A stretch of 64,000 nucleotides of DNA from Prochlorococcus sp. AG-388-A01 (lineage in GTDB: Bacteria; Cyanobacteriota; Cyanobacteriia; PCC-6307; Cyanobiaceae). Numbering within the stretch: the first letter of the stretch is position 1; the number at the start of each line of letters is the position of its first letter. The stretch covers positions 80,640 through 144,639 of the forward strand of contig QCGK01000002.1 of assembly GCA_003279945.1 (NCBI GenBank), in the 5' to 3' direction. Both the position numbers and the translations under genes were made by a program. The notes under the pieces are model-generated. The model did not search any database and was not told the origin of the DNA. It worked only from the letters and a program-made list of their open reading frames with translations. Below, one piece after another: positions 1 to 9,702 of the stretch.

Positions 1-38
1 TTAAAGAAGCTATCAAAAATATTATTTAAAATAAATTT

Positions 39-308
39 TTACTTATTATTCCTCTTAGGATTATTTTTATTTGTTGTAGGTCTTGCACCCCCTCCTGCAT
101 TCCTTTCTCGATAAGTTATCCTTCCTCTTGAAAGATCATAAGGGCTTATCTCAACTAACACTTTATCTCCAGCTAATAATTTAATTCTAAATTTAGTTAA
201 TTTACCTGCAGCTCTGCACAAACATTGATGTCCTTCAGGCTGCTCTAAGGTAACCAAATAAAAACCATTTCCCTGCTCTTTTTCTATTACACCTGAAGTT
301 TCAATCAT
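39..308 (-). CDS. infA: Translation initiation factor IF-1
   Basis: IF-1 binds the ribosomal A site during 30S initiation-complex assembly. The 89-residue product has the single S1/OB fold of the family: an N-terminal IEKEQGNGFYLVTLE stretch, then GHQCLCRAAGKL, KFRIKLLAGDKVLVEISPYDLSRGRITYR. The family is usually about 72 residues; the extra length is a basic, Asn-rich C-terminal tail after position 70, which may touch rRNA (inference). It is the leftmost gene, so its downstream neighbour lies outside the window. A small hypothetical gene lies upstream on the same strand. Confidence 0.96.
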   Translation of the reverse strand: MIETSGVIEKEQGNGFYLVTLEQPEGHQCLCRAAGKLTKFRIKLLAGDKVLVEISPYDLSRGRITYRERNAGGGARPTTNKNNPKRNNK

Positions 309-398
309 TAATTAATTATTTTTCTAAATATATTTTATCAGAAAAAGATTGGCCAAAATTGATTAAATAAAAATTGGGCGATTAAAAAGGGATTTAAG

Positions 399-611
399 TT
401 AAATAGAAAATTTTATTTCATTAATTATTTGAAGTTGTCCATAGTAAAAATTAGCTTTCGCAATTTTTTCAGAATCTTCTAATTGATCAAAAAAAACAAA
501 GCCAAGGCTTTCCCACAATGAAGAACCGCAAACATTATTCAATTCATTTTTTGCTTCTTTTGCAAAATTTTCTAGTTTTCGTTCTAGATTTTTAGATTTA
601 GAAACAGACAT
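399..611 (-). CDS. Small hypothetical protein (70 aa)
   Basis: I do not recognise this gene. The 70-residue product has a charged, probably helical N-terminal third (KSKNLERKLENFAKEAKNEL) followed by a more hydrophobic part (SLWESLGFVFFDQLED) and no obvious signal peptide. It lies between infA and ycf39 on the same strand with short spacers (about 90 and 54 nt), so it is probably expressed. Codon use is AT-rich like its neighbours and nothing suggests transfer. It is most likely a lineage-specific picocyanobacterial protein; a chance ORF is less likely given its composition. Confidence 0.65.
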   Translation of the reverse strand: MSVSKSKNLERKLENFAKEAKNELNNVCGSSLWESLGFVFFDQLEDSEKIAKANFYYGQLQIINEIKFSI

Positions 612-665
612 AGGGGAATAAATTACTATAGTACAAATATACTATATTATTTCAGCCTTGCAATA

Positions 666-1628
666 TTAAAAAGGTAATCTCTTTTTTTCTTCTATATTTA
701 GATCTGCTTCCATTTCCCTTAATCTTTTTAGTATTTGTTGATAGTACTCTTTAATATAATTCTCTAAAGATGTCATATCTTCTTTTTTAATTTCAAATAT
801 TTCGTAGGTTTTGCTCATATCAGCATCTAATGATTCTCCACTACTTGTTACTTCAGCAAAGGCCAATCTTTCAGCAACATTCAAAGAATCTTGGAAAAAG
901 GATACAACTTTTTGCGTAACATTAATAAGAAAAGGTGAAACCCTAAATATCTTCGCTTTTTTTTCACTATATCTTTCACATAGTGATATGACTTCGTTTG
1001 AATCCCATGCTTTAGGACCAACTAATGGCAAGGATGTTCTATGAGTTTTTGGATTATTAACTGCTGCGACAATAACTTTTGCCATGTCTTGAGTATTCAT
1101 ATAAGCAATTTTCGTTGGAGTACCGCTCATCCATACTGCTTGACTATCTAAAACTGGGATAGCAAATTGACTTATAACACCTTGCATAAATGCTGCACAT
1201 TTAAAGATTGTATATTCTAGATCAGATTTCTCAAGAAGTTTTTCGGTACAATATTTAATATCCATTAATGGAACATTTCTAAATTTTTCTGTTAAAAGTA
1301 TTGAAAGAAATATGACCCTTTTTACTTTTAGAGATTCACAAGAGTTAATTAAGTTAAGTTTTCCATCCCAATCTATTTCATAAATACTTTTAGGATCATC
1401 TGGTCTGCTAGTAGCCGCATCAATAACTACTTCTATATCTTGCAATGCATATTCTATGTCGGAAGAATTTAATAAATTACCTTTTGTTAGTTCACAACCC
1501 CACTCTTGTAGAAAGGAAGCTTTCCTTGGGTTTCTTACAAAGCATCTTACTTCATGTCCATTTTCTATAGCTTGCTTTGCTATTTGCCTACCAAGGGTAC
1601 CTGTTGCTCCTACTAAAAGAATCTTCAT
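666..1628 (-). CDS. ycf39: Ycf39-like NAD(P)-binding protein, photosystem II assembly
   Basis: This is an atypical short-chain dehydrogenase of the NmrA/Ycf39 group. The 320-residue protein opens with the Rossmann motif VGATGTLGRQIAKQ (about residues 6-19). In other cyanobacteria Ycf39 acts with high-light-inducible proteins in inserting chlorophyll into newly made D1; that role is known for the family, not shown here. The classical YxxxK active site is not obvious, as expected for Ycf39 members that act as scaffolds. It follows petM on the same strand with about 57 nt between them, a photosynthesis pairing that supports the call. Confidence 0.9.
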   Translation of the reverse strand: MKILLVGATGTLGRQIAKQAIENGHEVRCFVRNPRKASFLQEWGCELTKGNLLNSSDIEYALQDIEVVIDAATSRPDDPKSIYEIDWDGKLNLINSCESLKVKRVIFLSILLTEKFRNVPLMDIKYCTEKLLEKSDLEYTIFKCAAFMQGVISQFAIPVLDSQAVWMSGTPTKIAYMNTQDMAKVIVAAVNNPKTHRTSLPLVGPKAWDSNEVISLCERYSEKKAKIFRVSPFLINVTQKVVSFFQDSLNVAERLAFAEVTSSGESLDADMSKTYEIFEIKKEDMTSLENYIKEYYQQILKRLREMEADLNIEEKKRLPF

Positions 1629-1685
1629 ATTTAAGATTTACTTAACCTGTAGACCATAACTCAATTTGTTATCTATTCGTGAGAA

Positions 1686-1784
1686 TCAATCTCCTTGAAA
1701 CTTTAATAATAATGCACCACCAACCAACCCTATTGGTATTAGTATCCAAAAAACTGCCGCAATACTAAAAATTTCTTTAGCCAT
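1686..1784 (-). CDS. petM: Cytochrome b6-f complex subunit 7
   Basis: PetM is a single-helix subunit of the thylakoid cytochrome b6-f complex, which passes electrons from plastoquinol to plastocyanin. Reading the minus strand from ATG at 1784 gives 32 residues: [12 protein letters not shown], a helix [15 protein letters not shown], and a short polar end KFQGD. Length, charge distribution and the VGGALLLK end fit PetM. It lies directly upstream of the ycf39-like gene and is probably co-transcribed with it. Confidence 0.88.
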
Positions 1785-1878
1785 AGTAAAATTTAATGAT
1801 TAATATAATTTACATTCAATATACATTTATTTGTTAAAAAAGTAGATAATGCAAATATCTTGAAAATTTTTTGAGCAT

Positions 1879-2823
1879 ATGAATAATAATTTCAAAGAAG
1901 AAAAAATTAACTTTCCTAACTTCTGGAATTGGAATGGTTTTAAAATATGTTGGAGTGTTACGGGCGAAGAGAATGAAATTCCAATCATCTTTCTCCATGG
2001 ATTTGGAGCAAGTCGAAAACATTGGAGAAACAATGTAAAATATTTTGCAAGAAGAAATTGTGCTTCTTATTCTTTAGATTTAATTGGATTTGGTGATTCA
2101 GATCAACCTGGGATAAGACAAATTGGAAGATTAAATAACAAGGTTTGGAGTAATCAAGTAAAGGACTTTATTGCAGAGGTCATAAGACCAAAGAATTCTG
2201 GTAAAGTCATTCTTATTGGAAACTCTCTTGGATCATTAGTGGCTTTAACGTGTGCTGTTTCATTAGAGGACCAGATTGCAACAGTTATTGCATCCCCTCT
2301 ACCAGATCAAATCCAAGAAAACAAAAAAACCATAACAAATAAAACATTATTAAAAAAATTTAAAGATAAATTCATAACAATATTTTTTATATTTTTCCCT
2401 TTGGAGATTATTTTATTTTTAATAACTAAATTAGGAGTAATAAGACTGGGTTTAAATTCTGCCTACTTCAAAAAAGATAGTATTGATCGCGAATTAATCA
2501 ATTTGATAACAAAGCCAGTTTTAAGAAAGACCTCAGCTAGATCATTAAGAGCAATGTGTATTGGAATGTCCTTAAGAGATGAAGAATTTCAATCTTCTTA
2601 CCTTTTAAGAAAACTTGGCGCTTCGAAAAAAGTTCCATTTTTATTAATTTGGGGAGATAAAGATAATTTCATACCTTTGTTTCTTGGTAAAAAGATTGCA
2701 AATTTACATAGATGGGTAAAATTAAAAATAGTATCTAATTCGGGGCATTGTATCCATGATGAAGATCCTTCAATATTCAATAGGATCTCTTATGAATGGA
2801 TTAGAAATTTAAAAACCTTTTAA
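1879..2823 (+). CDS. Alpha/beta-fold hydrolase
   Basis: A 314-residue alpha/beta hydrolase. The oxyanion-hole motif HGFGAS lies near residues 40-45, the nucleophile elbow GNSLGS near 114-119 (Ser116), an acidic residue in WGDKDNF near 258, and the catalytic His in SGHCIHDEDP near the C-terminus, so the Ser-Asp-His triad looks complete. The substrate cannot be read from the sequence. A hydrophobic stretch around 165-190 (FITIFFIFFPLEIILFLITKL interrupted by charges) may be a lid that docks on membrane. It is followed after 3 nt by ilvH, so the two probably share a transcript, but no metabolic link is evident. Confidence 0.85.
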   Translation: MNNNFKEEKINFPNFWNWNGFKICWSVTGEENEIPIIFLHGFGASRKHWRNNVKYFARRNCASYSLDLIGFGDSDQPGIRQIGRLNNKVWSNQVKDFIAEVIRPKNSGKVILIGNSLGSLVALTCAVSLEDQIATVIASPLPDQIQENKKTITNKTLLKKFKDKFITIFFIFFPLEIILFLITKLGVIRLGLNSAYFKKDSIDRELINLITKPVLRKTSARSLRAMCIGMSLRDEEFQSSYLLRKLGASKKVPFLLIWGDKDNFIPLFLGKKIANLHRWVKLKIVSNSGHCIHDEDPSIFNRISYEWIRNLKTF

Positions 2824-2826
2824 AAT

Positions 2827-3351
2827 ATGAAACATACATTATCAGTTCTTGTAGAAGACGAATCTGGGGCTTTGAGTAGAATCTCAGGCCTCTTTGCTAG
2901 AAGGGGGTTCAACATAGACAGCCTTGCAGTGGGACCTGCAGAATCCAAAGGAATTTCAAGATTAACAATGGTTGTAGAAGGTGATGATGAAACTCTTCAA
3001 CAAATGACTAAGCAACTTAATAAGTTATTTAATGTTCTTGGAGTTGTAGATTTTACTAATCTAGCCGCTGTTGAAAGGGAATTGATGTTACTAAAAGTTT
3101 CATCGAAAGAAGATACTAGAAGTAACATTCTAGATATAGTTCAAATATTCCGTGCAAAAGTTGTTGACGTTTCAGATATAGCCTTAACGCTCGAAGTGGT
3201 TGGAGATCCTGGGAAGTTAGTTGCTTTAGAGAAATTACTCGAACCTTACGGCATACTTGAAATAGCAAGAACTGGAAAGGTGGCTCTAAAACGCTCTTCA
3301 GGAGTTAATACAGAAATGTTGAAAATCAATAAATATTCTCTAGAAATTTAA
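2827..3351 (+). CDS. ilvH: Acetolactate synthase small (regulatory) subunit
   Basis: IlvH is the regulatory subunit of acetohydroxyacid synthase, the first common step of valine, leucine and isoleucine synthesis, and confers valine feedback inhibition. The 174-residue product starts with the ACT domain signature [19 protein letters not shown] and [11 protein letters not shown], then the C-terminal half [20 protein letters not shown] and [16 protein letters not shown]. Length is as expected. It is 3 nt downstream of the hydrolase gene and meets the convergent cyclophilin gene with a 4-nt overlap of their ends. The catalytic subunit is not in the window. Confidence 0.96.
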   Translation: MKHTLSVLVEDESGALSRISGLFARRGFNIDSLAVGPAESKGISRLTMVVEGDDETLQQMTKQLNKLFNVLGVVDFTNLAAVERELMLLKVSSKEDTRSNILDIVQIFRAKVVDVSDIALTLEVVGDPGKLVALEKLLEPYGILEIARTGKVALKRSSGVNTEMLKINKYSLEI

Positions 3352-3959
3352 TTAGATATCATGATTTCTTTAATAAAATCTTCTTTCTTAATTTTTTCAA
3401 GTACATCTAAACCTTTAATAATTTTCCCAAAAGTTGAATATCTTCCATCTAGTTCTGGAATCTTATTAGTTACAAAAAAAAATTCAGTAGATGAAGATTT
3501 GTTCTTACCGCTCTTAACCATAGCGATTGAACCACTCTCAAAAATATTAACTAAATTCTCACTTTCAGAAGGGTTTTTTATTTGATAGTTGTATCTTGGT
3601 TTAATTTCTTTTTGGAATTTTATTTCTAAAGGTATTGAAGGACTTGTCTTATTTACGTTTCGATAATGTTCAAAATAAGATTTATTTTCTGGATTAAGAC
3701 CTCCGTGTATAAATTTTAGTTGGGAATAATTAATTATTTTGTAAAATTTTTGATTTTCATAAATATTATTTTCTATGTTTTCTATGAAGTTTGATACTGT
3801 TACTGGGTTATCTTTGCCAAATAATTTAACCTCAAAATCTCCTTTTGAAGTCTTAAAAAGCGCTATTTTATTATCTTTGATACAACTTAATTTAAGTTTT
3901 TGGCAGAAATAATTTGAATCAATCTCATTTTTAAAACTGCAAGCTGAAACCAGAAACAA
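3348..3959 (-). CDS. Cyclophilin-type peptidyl-prolyl isomerase, probable lipoprotein
   Basis: A cyclophilin-fold peptidyl-prolyl cis-trans isomerase, expected to help proteins fold outside the cytoplasmic membrane. Core segments include [79 protein letters not shown]. The first canonical start is TTG at 3959, giving FLVSAC, only the end of a lipobox (LVSAC). The frame stays open upstream and encodes an n-region with Lys-Arg-Lys and a hydrophobic stretch, beginning at an ATA codon (4004-4002) that overlaps the ycf4 stop and has GGAGGG 6 nt upstream. The real product is therefore probably about 218 residues. The coordinates given use the canonical start. Confidence 0.85.
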   Translation of the reverse strand: MFLVSACSFKNEIDSNYFCQKLKLSCIKDNKIALFKTSKGDFEVKLFGKDNPVTVSNFIENIENNIYENQKFYKIINYSQLKFIHGGLNPENKSYFEHYRNVNKTSPSIPLEIKFQKEIKPRYNYQIKNPSESENLVNIFESGSIAMVKSGKNKSSSTEFFFVTNKIPELDGRYSTFGKIIKGLDVLEKIKKEDFIKEIMISN

Positions 3960-4000
3960 AACTTCAATGAAAGTTAATACTCTTAATAAATATTTCCTTT

Positions 4001-4558
4001 TTATTTTAAACCCTCCAAATTAACATTTAAAAATTTTGCTAGCCTCGCTCCTTCCTCTTCAACTTGAAGAAGTGGTTTAAGTTCACCTGCTCCGCTTAAA
4101 GGGAGAGGTTTTTTTCTACCTTTGAGTACTAAAGCGATTCTTCTTCTAGGATTAAATCCCTCACTAATGTCTAACTTAACTGATTTAATTTCATCGAAAT
4201 TCAATTTAACTTCAATATCTTTAAATAATCCTTTTCTTTTTATTTCTACAGATTTTGATGATTTATCAAAAGAATTACTACCTGAACCAAAGTTTATGTA
4301 AACCAAATACCACAAATAAAAATTTAATAAATTGGCTATTACTCCATAAGCTCCCATTATTATTCCTTGAGGTATAAATAATAAAGTTGAGGGATTTCCT
4401 AGAGGTAATAGATCCCTTCCTGTGTAACTAGATATAGAGGCCAAAAGAAAACCAATACCTCCAATTGTAAGCATTCCACCAATAATGTAATTTGAAATTT
4501 TTCTTGATCCACCTATCTTTTGTTCGATTTTATCGAAAGACGTGAGTTCTGAATTCAT
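4001..4558 (-). CDS. ycf4: Photosystem I assembly protein Ycf4
   Basis: Ycf4 is a thylakoid membrane factor that helps assemble photosystem I. The 185-residue protein has two membrane segments near the N-terminus (NYIIGGMLTIGGIGFLLASI and PQGIIMGAYGVIANLLNFYLW), then the soluble Ycf4 region with VEIKRKGLF, EIKSVKLDISEGFNPRRRIAL and the end LPLSGAGELKPLLQVEEEGARLAKFL. Length matches the family. Its 3' end carries a GGAGGG that could serve as the ribosome-binding site of the cyclophilin gene that follows. Confidence 0.96.
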   Translation of the reverse strand: MNSELTSFDKIEQKIGGSRKISNYIIGGMLTIGGIGFLLASISSYTGRDLLPLGNPSTLLFIPQGIIMGAYGVIANLLNFYLWYLVYINFGSGSNSFDKSSKSVEIKRKGLFKDIEVKLNFDEIKSVKLDISEGFNPRRRIALVLKGRKKPLPLSGAGELKPLLQVEEEGARLAKFLNVNLEGLK

Positions 4559-4740
4559 TTTTATCTTTTTTTAGAGCCTAATTAAGATAATTTAACAAAC
4601 AAAAGGAGTATTCTTACCTAATTTTTAATAAAAAAGTCAGGAAAGCTTTACAAGGCATTTCATATATACAGATATTTCCCCACATTACTCTCAATCTTTG
4701 TTACAGTCACAGCGTATCCCGAAGCTAAAAACGATTTCTC

Positions 4741-5817
4741 ATGACGATCGCAGTTGGTAGCGCCCCACAAAGAGGATGGTTTGATGTCCTCGATGATTGG
4801 TTGAAGCGCGACCGCTTTGTATTTATTGGTTGGTCCGGACTACTTCTACTTCCTTGTGCATATCTTGCAATAGGTGGTTGGTTTGTCGGAACAACATTTG
4901 TTACCTCTTGGTACACACACGGAGTTGCAAGCTCATACCTAGAAGGTTGTAACTTTTTAACAGCAGCTGTAAGTACCCCTGGTGATGCCATGGGACACAG
5001 TCTATTATTTTTATGGGGTCCTGAAGCCCAAGGTAGTTTCGTTAGATGGCTACAACTTGGTGGTCTTTGGAACTTCGTTGCATTACATGGAGTATTTGGC
5101 CTTATTGGTTTTATGCTTCGTCAGTTTGAAATTGCAGGTCTTGTTGGTATTAGACCATACAACGCTTTAGCTTTCTCAGCAGTAATTGCAGTTTTCACAA
5201 GTATCTTCCTTATTTATCCTTTAGGACAGCATAGTTGGTTCTTCGCTCCATCATTTGGTGTCGCAGCAATCTTTCGTTATATTCTGTTCATTCAAGGTTT
5301 TCACAATATTACTTTAAATCCATTCCATATGATGGGAGTAGCTGGAATTCTTGGTGGTGCTCTTCTTTGTGCTATCCATGGAGCTACAGTACAAAATACT
5401 TTATATGAAGATACTAGTATTTACACAGATGGAAAGGTTCAAAGTTCTACATTTAGAGCTTTTGACCCAACACAAGAAGAAGAAACCTATTCAATGATTA
5501 CAGCGAATAGATTCTGGAGTCAAATCTTCGGTATTGCTTTTTCAAACAAGCGTTTCTTGCATTTCTTAATGTTGTTTGTACCTGTTATGGGTATGTGGAC
5601 ATCTTCAATTGGTATTGTCGGCTTAGCACTAAACTTGAGGGCTTATGATTTTGTAAGCCAAGAAATCCGTGCAGCAGAAGATCCAGAATTTGAAACTTTC
5701 TATACAAAAAATATACTTTTGAACGAAGGTATGCGAGCATGGATGTCTTCTGTGGATCAACCACACGAAAACTTTGTATTCCCTGAGGAGGTTCTTCCAC
5801 GTGGAAACGCCCTTTAA
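4741..5817 (+). CDS. psbD: Photosystem II reaction-centre protein D2
   Basis: D2 pairs with D1 to form the photosystem II reaction centre and binds chlorophyll, plastoquinone QA and the non-haem iron. The 358-residue product is a full-length D2: [22 protein letters not shown] at the start, [19 protein letters not shown] and the [21 protein letters not shown] loop, ending in [12 protein letters not shown]. The 3' end overlaps psbC by 17 nt. The 182-nt upstream gap to the divergent ycf4 must hold the promoter, but I see no clear consensus box, and no strong Shine-Dalgarno precedes the ATG. No second psbD copy is seen in the window. Confidence 0.99.
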   Translation: MTIAVGSAPQRGWFDVLDDWLKRDRFVFIGWSGLLLLPCAYLAIGGWFVGTTFVTSWYTHGVASSYLEGCNFLTAAVSTPGDAMGHSLLFLWGPEAQGSFVRWLQLGGLWNFVALHGVFGLIGFMLRQFEIAGLVGIRPYNALAFSAVIAVFTSIFLIYPLGQHSWFFAPSFGVAAIFRYILFIQGFHNITLNPFHMMGVAGILGGALLCAIHGATVQNTLYEDTSIYTDGKVQSSTFRAFDPTQEEETYSMITANRFWSQIFGIAFSNKRFLHFLMLFVPVMGMWTSSIGIVGLALNLRAYDFVSQEIRAAEDPEFETFYTKNILLNEGMRAWMSSVDQPHENFVFPEEVLPRGNAL

Positions 5818-7183
5818 TAATTTATTAAGAGCTCCAAACCAAAGTATTGAGGAAACTGGCTATGCCTGGTATGTAGGTAACGCTAGACTAATCAATTTAT
5901 CTGGACGTTTATTAGGAGCTCACATTGCTCACTCTGGACTTATAGTCTTTTGGGCGGGAGCAATGATGCTCTTTGAGGTTAATCATTTTACTTTTGATAA
6001 ACCAATGTGGGAGCAAGGTTTAATCTGTATGCCACACGTTGCTATGTTTGGTTACGGAATAGGCCCTGGTGGTGAAGTTACCGATATCATGCCTTTCTTT
6101 CAAGCAGGTGTGGTTCATTTAATAGCTTCCGCTGTGCTTGGTTTTGGTGGTATATACCATTCATTGGCAGGTCCAGAAAAACTTGAAGAAGATTTCCCAT
6201 TTTTCTCTACTGATTGGAGAGATAAAAATCAAATGACAAATATCCTTGGATATCATTTGATTGTTCTAGGTATTGGTGCATTAGCATGGTCAATTAACTG
6301 GTGTTTTATTGGCGGTGCATATGACACATGGGCGCCTGGTGGTGGTGAAGTTAGACTTGTTAATCCAACTTTAGATCCAAGAGTTATTCTTGGTTATTTA
6401 TTCAGATCACCTTGGGGTGGTGCTGGTTCAATAATCGGCGTTAATTCTATTGAAGATATTGTTGGTGGACATGTCTATGTGGGTATAACTGCAATTATTG
6501 GAGGTATATTCCATATCTTTACCAAACCATTTGGATGGGCAAGAAGAGCATTTATCTGGAATGGAGAAGGTTTATTAAGTTACGCTCTTGGTGGAATTTG
6601 TGTAGCAAGTTTTATTGCTTCAACTTTCATCTGGTTTAACAACACTGCTTACCCATCAGAGTTTTATGGCCCGACCAATGCTGAAGCTTCTCAGGCTCAA
6701 AGCTTTACTTTTCTTGTAAGAGATCAAAGGATTGGAGCTAACGTAGGTTCAACAATGGGACCAACAGGTCTAGGTAAATACCTCATGAGATCTCCTACTG
6801 GTGAAATCATATTTGGTGGTGAAACAATGAGATTTTGGGATTTCAGGGGTCCATGGTTAGAGCCTCTAAGAGGACCTAACGGATTGAGCCTTGAGAAAAT
6901 CCAAAATGATATTCAGCCTTGGCAAGTAAGAAGAGCTGCTGAATATATGACTCATGCTCCTAACGCTTCTATCAACTCAGTTGGTGGAATCATCACAGAG
7001 CCTAATGCAGTCAACTTCGTTAACCTTAGACAATGGTTAGCTGCAGCTCAATTCTTCCTAGGATGGTTTACATTCATAGGTCACCTTTGGCATGCTGGAC
7101 GTGCAAGAGCGGCCGCTGCTGGTTTCGAAAAAGGAATCGACAGAAAGAGTGAACCAGCTCTAGAAATGCCTGATTTAGATTAA
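5801..7183 (+). CDS. psbC: Photosystem II CP43 chlorophyll apoprotein
   Basis: CP43 is the core antenna of photosystem II and supplies a ligand to the oxygen-evolving cluster. I place the start at GTG 5801 ([15 protein letters not shown]), the usual cyanobacterial psbC start, 17 nt inside psbD; GAGGAGG at 5785-5791 lies 9 nt upstream. An ATG at 5774 in the same frame would add nine residues and is unlikely. The 460-residue protein shows six hydrophobic helices, His-rich chlorophyll ligands, and the large lumenal loop with [22 protein letters not shown] terminator follows the gene. Confidence 0.98.
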   Translation: METPFNNLLRAPNQSIEETGYAWYVGNARLINLSGRLLGAHIAHSGLIVFWAGAMMLFEVNHFTFDKPMWEQGLICMPHVAMFGYGIGPGGEVTDIMPFFQAGVVHLIASAVLGFGGIYHSLAGPEKLEEDFPFFSTDWRDKNQMTNILGYHLIVLGIGALAWSINWCFIGGAYDTWAPGGGEVRLVNPTLDPRVILGYLFRSPWGGAGSIIGVNSIEDIVGGHVYVGITAIIGGIFHIFTKPFGWARRAFIWNGEGLLSYALGGICVASFIASTFIWFNNTAYPSEFYGPTNAEASQAQSFTFLVRDQRIGANVGSTMGPTGLGKYLMRSPTGEIIFGGETMRFWDFRGPWLEPLRGPNGLSLEKIQNDIQPWQVRRAAEYMTHAPNASINSVGGIITEPNAVNFVNLRQWLAAAQFFLGWFTFIGHLWHAGRARAAAAGFEKGIDRKSEPALEMPDLD

Positions 7184-7203
7184 TTTCTTTTTCATATAAA
7201 AAG

Positions 7204-7230
7204 CCCTATCAATAGATAGGGTTTTTTTTT
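7204..7230 (+). terminator. Rho-independent terminator after psbDC
   Basis: A perfect 7-bp stem (ccctatc 7204-7210, gataggg 7215-7221) with an AATA loop is followed by nine T. It lies 20 nt past the psbC stop. A run of A on the left side means it could also end minus-strand transcripts of the convergent maf gene. Confidence 0.9.
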
Positions 7231-7241
7231 GCTCAATTTTC

Positions 7242-7853
7242 TTATTTATATAAATTTTTTCTGAGCCATGGCAAACTTAAACCCATCACATTACTAAAAC
7301 AACCCTCTATTTTTTCTATATATTTACCGCCTATACCTTCCAAAGCAAATCCTCCCGCACAATATAAAGGCTCCTTTGTATTTACATAACTCTTGATTTC
7401 CCAATCTTCCAACTTAGAAAAATAAACTCTTGAACTTACTGTTTTTTTTATTATTTCAGTGATTTTAAAAATTTCAGAAGTGGAATCAAAATTTCCAATT
7501 ATCAGAGTATGACCAGTATGTAAAAATCCAAAATCTCCAGACATTTTTTTCCATCTAATAAATGCCTCTTCTTTATTTGATGGTTTTCCGTAAGCTTCTC
7601 CTTTAAATTCAAAAATTGAATCACACCCAAGTATTTCCAAAGAACCATAATTAAATTCTTTGAGCAATGTTATTTTTTGAATATTTTCAGATAAACTATT
7701 AGCCTTTTGAAAAGATAATTCCAAAGCTAAATTAAATATATTCTTTTCTTGAATAGTAGTTTCATCAAAGTCACTTGATATTTGAATAAAATCAATTTTA
7801 CAATTTTCAAGTAATTTCTTTCTAGATTGGGAAGCAGAGGCTAGAATTAACAC
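7242..7853 (-). CDS. maf: Maf-family nucleotide pyrophosphatase
   Basis: Maf proteins hydrolyse non-canonical or free nucleoside triphosphates to monophosphates (housecleaning). The 203-residue protein has the N-terminal [14 protein letters not shown] motif, the SSDFDE acidic motif, and [22 protein letters not shown]...MSG, all characteristic. Substrate preference cannot be assigned: the GH in FLHTGHTLI replaces the more common TG motif segment, but this part varies in the family. It converges on psbC across the shared terminator. Confidence 0.9.
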   Translation of the reverse strand: MLILASASQSRKKLLENCKIDFIQISSDFDETTIQEKNIFNLALELSFQKANSLSENIQKITLLKEFNYGSLEILGCDSIFEFKGEAYGKPSNKEEAFIRWKKMSGDFGFLHTGHTLIIGNFDSTSEIFKITEIIKKTVSSRVYFSKLEDWEIKSYVNTKEPLYCAGGFALEGIGGKYIEKIEGCFSNVMGLSLPWLRKNLYK

Positions 7854-7919
7854 AAATTTTTTACCAAATTATAATTCAATTTACTAATTAATAAATTCTA
7901 AAATAAATATAAATTACTA

Positions 7920-9449
7920 ATGGAATCAGAAGCAAAATTACATGAAATAAAGAAACCAATAATGGTCCTAGGCACTTCCAGTGGAGCAGGTAAATCTTTA
8001 ACGGTTACTGCTATTTGCAGGATTCTTAAAAATTTAGGAGAAGAACCAATCCCTTTTAAAGGACAAAATATGAGTAACAACGCTTGGGTTGACTATGAAG
8101 GTGGAGAGATGGCATATTCACAAGCACTTCAAGCTTTTGCCTGTGGGATTAATCCCTCTGCAGAGATGAATCCCATTTTATTAAAGCCACAAGGTAATTC
8201 AATAAGTGAGGTAATTCACCTTGGCAAAAGTATAGGAATAACAACCGCCAAAAATTACTACCAAGATTTGTTTATTCCAGGTTGGGAAGTAATTAAAAAA
8301 AGTCTAAAATCTATTTATAAAAAACAACCAAATTGCCGTTTAATTATTGAAGGAGCTGGAAGTCCGGTAGAGATGAATTTGATTCATAGAGATCTCACAA
8401 ATTTAAGAGTTGCTAAGTATTTAAATGCTAATTGCATTTTGGTAACTGATATTGAAAGGGGAGGAGTATTTGCACAAATAATCGGAACCCTTGAATTAAT
8501 GAAACCAGAAGAAAAAAAACTTATTAAGGGGATTATTATAAACAGATTCAGAGGAGACCTCTCATTATTTGAAGAAGGGAAAAAATGGATAGAAAATAAA
8601 ACTAAAATCCCTGTTATTGGAATTATTCCATGGTTAAATGATTCATTCCCCCCAGAAGATTCCTTAGATTTAATAGAAAAAAAATCACGGTTCTCAAATC
8701 CTGAGATCAAAGTTGGCATTATAAAATTGCCATCTATAAGTAACTTTTCAGATTTTGATCCATTAGAAAATGAAGAATCAATATTAATTGAATGGATTAG
8801 AGAATCGCAAAACTTGAGGAAGTATGACTTTATTATTCTTCCTGGGAGTAAACAAACTATTAAAGATCAAATATTTCTTGAAAATTCAGGTTTGTCTCAG
8901 GATATAAGAGAATATTCAAATAGTAATGGAAACATAGTTGGGATCTGTGGAGGTTTGCAAATGTTAGGGACAACACTCGAAGATCCCTATTCAAAAGAGG
9001 GTCCCAAAATTTATTCTGAACAAAAAACTAAAGGGATTGGATTACTGCCATTAAAAACGACTTTTCTTGAGAAAAAATTGACGCGTCAAATTAACTCCGA
9101 ATCTTTATGGCCATGCCAAACAAAAATTAATGGATTTGAAATTCACAATGGGCAGACCAAATTAGATAAAACTCAAAGCTCATTAAAAATTAAACCTATC
9201 TTCAAAGACTTAGATCTAGGTTGGTACAAAGAAAATAATGGGGGTGGGACTATTGCAGGAATATATATTCATGGGATATTTGAAAATGATAGTTGGAGAA
9301 ATAGATATATTAATTTAATAAGGAAGAGTAAAAATTTACCATTATTAAATAAAAAATCAATATCTTATAAAAAGAAGAGAGAATGCATTATTAATAATCT
9401 TGCAAATGAATTCGATAAACATTTAAATCTCAAATCACTTTTAAGTTGA
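7920..9449 (+). CDS. cobQ: Cobyric acid synthase
   Basis: CobQ amidates adenosylcobyrinic acid a,c-diamide at four side chains, using glutamine and ATP, in B12 (pseudocobalamin in marine picocyanobacteria) synthesis. The 509-residue protein has the dethiobiotin-synthetase-like ATP site GTSSGAGKS at about residues 18-26, GQNMSNNAWV, IIEGAGSPVEMNL, and a C-terminal class I glutaminase domain with the nucleophile Cys in GICGGLQMLG and His in IYIHGIFEND. No cobalamin riboswitch was seen upstream (66-nt gap). Its stop overlaps the ferredoxin start in TTGA. Confidence 0.97.
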   Translation: MESEAKLHEIKKPIMVLGTSSGAGKSLTVTAICRILKNLGEEPIPFKGQNMSNNAWVDYEGGEMAYSQALQAFACGINPSAEMNPILLKPQGNSISEVIHLGKSIGITTAKNYYQDLFIPGWEVIKKSLKSIYKKQPNCRLIIEGAGSPVEMNLIHRDLTNLRVAKYLNANCILVTDIERGGVFAQIIGTLELMKPEEKKLIKGIIINRFRGDLSLFEEGKKWIENKTKIPVIGIIPWLNDSFPPEDSLDLIEKKSRFSNPEIKVGIIKLPSISNFSDFDPLENEESILIEWIRESQNLRKYDFIILPGSKQTIKDQIFLENSGLSQDIREYSNSNGNIVGICGGLQMLGTTLEDPYSKEGPKIYSEQKTKGIGLLPLKTTFLEKKLTRQINSESLWPCQTKINGFEIHNGQTKLDKTQSSLKIKPIFKDLDLGWYKENNGGGTIAGIYIHGIFENDSWRNRYINLIRKSKNLPLLNKKSISYKKKRECIINNLANEFDKHLNLKSLLS

Positions 9450-9697
9450 AAGAAAGAAACATAAAAATTATATGGCCAAATAATAATGAAACATTTGTTT
9501 CAGAGGGAGATGACTGGTTCTCCTCTGCTGAAAAAGCAGGCTTAGAAATACCGACTGGCTGTCTTACAGGAAGTTGTGGCGCCTGTGAAATAGATGTCAA
9601 TGGACAGACGGTGAGGGCTTGTATAAGTGATATTAAAAGTAATAAAAAATGTATGTTAAAGGTTTCTTTAACCACAGACCCCTTTTGGGAAAAATAA
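9446..9697 (+). CDS. 2Fe-2S ferredoxin
   Basis: A plant-type 2Fe-2S ferredoxin of 83 residues. The cluster ligands are visible as C-x4-C-x2-C in GCLTGSCGACE plus a distal Cys in VRACISD. The start is TTG at 9446 inside a TTGA overlap with the cobQ stop, so translation is probably coupled. The usual GxxxL(P)YSCRAGSCSxC wording of PetF is replaced, so this is a specialised paralogue rather than the photosynthetic ferredoxin. Its partner enzyme is unknown; adjacency to cobQ makes a role in corrinoid metabolism conceivable but unproved. Confidence 0.88.
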   Translation: MKERNIKIIWPNNNETFVSEGDDWFSSAEKAGLEIPTGCLTGSCGACEIDVNGQTVRACISDIKSNKKCMLKVSLTTDPFWEK

Positions 9698-9702
9698 ATT
9701 CA

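Noticed and set aside
4982..5170. ORFs overlapping psbD in other frames, and similar shadows over ycf39, porin, serS and pcb.
   Set aside because: They lie wholly inside strongly conserved genes and have no support of their own.
7857..7919. Possible cobalamin riboswitch before cobQ.
   Set aside because: The gap is only 66 nt, too short, and no B12-box-like sequence was seen.
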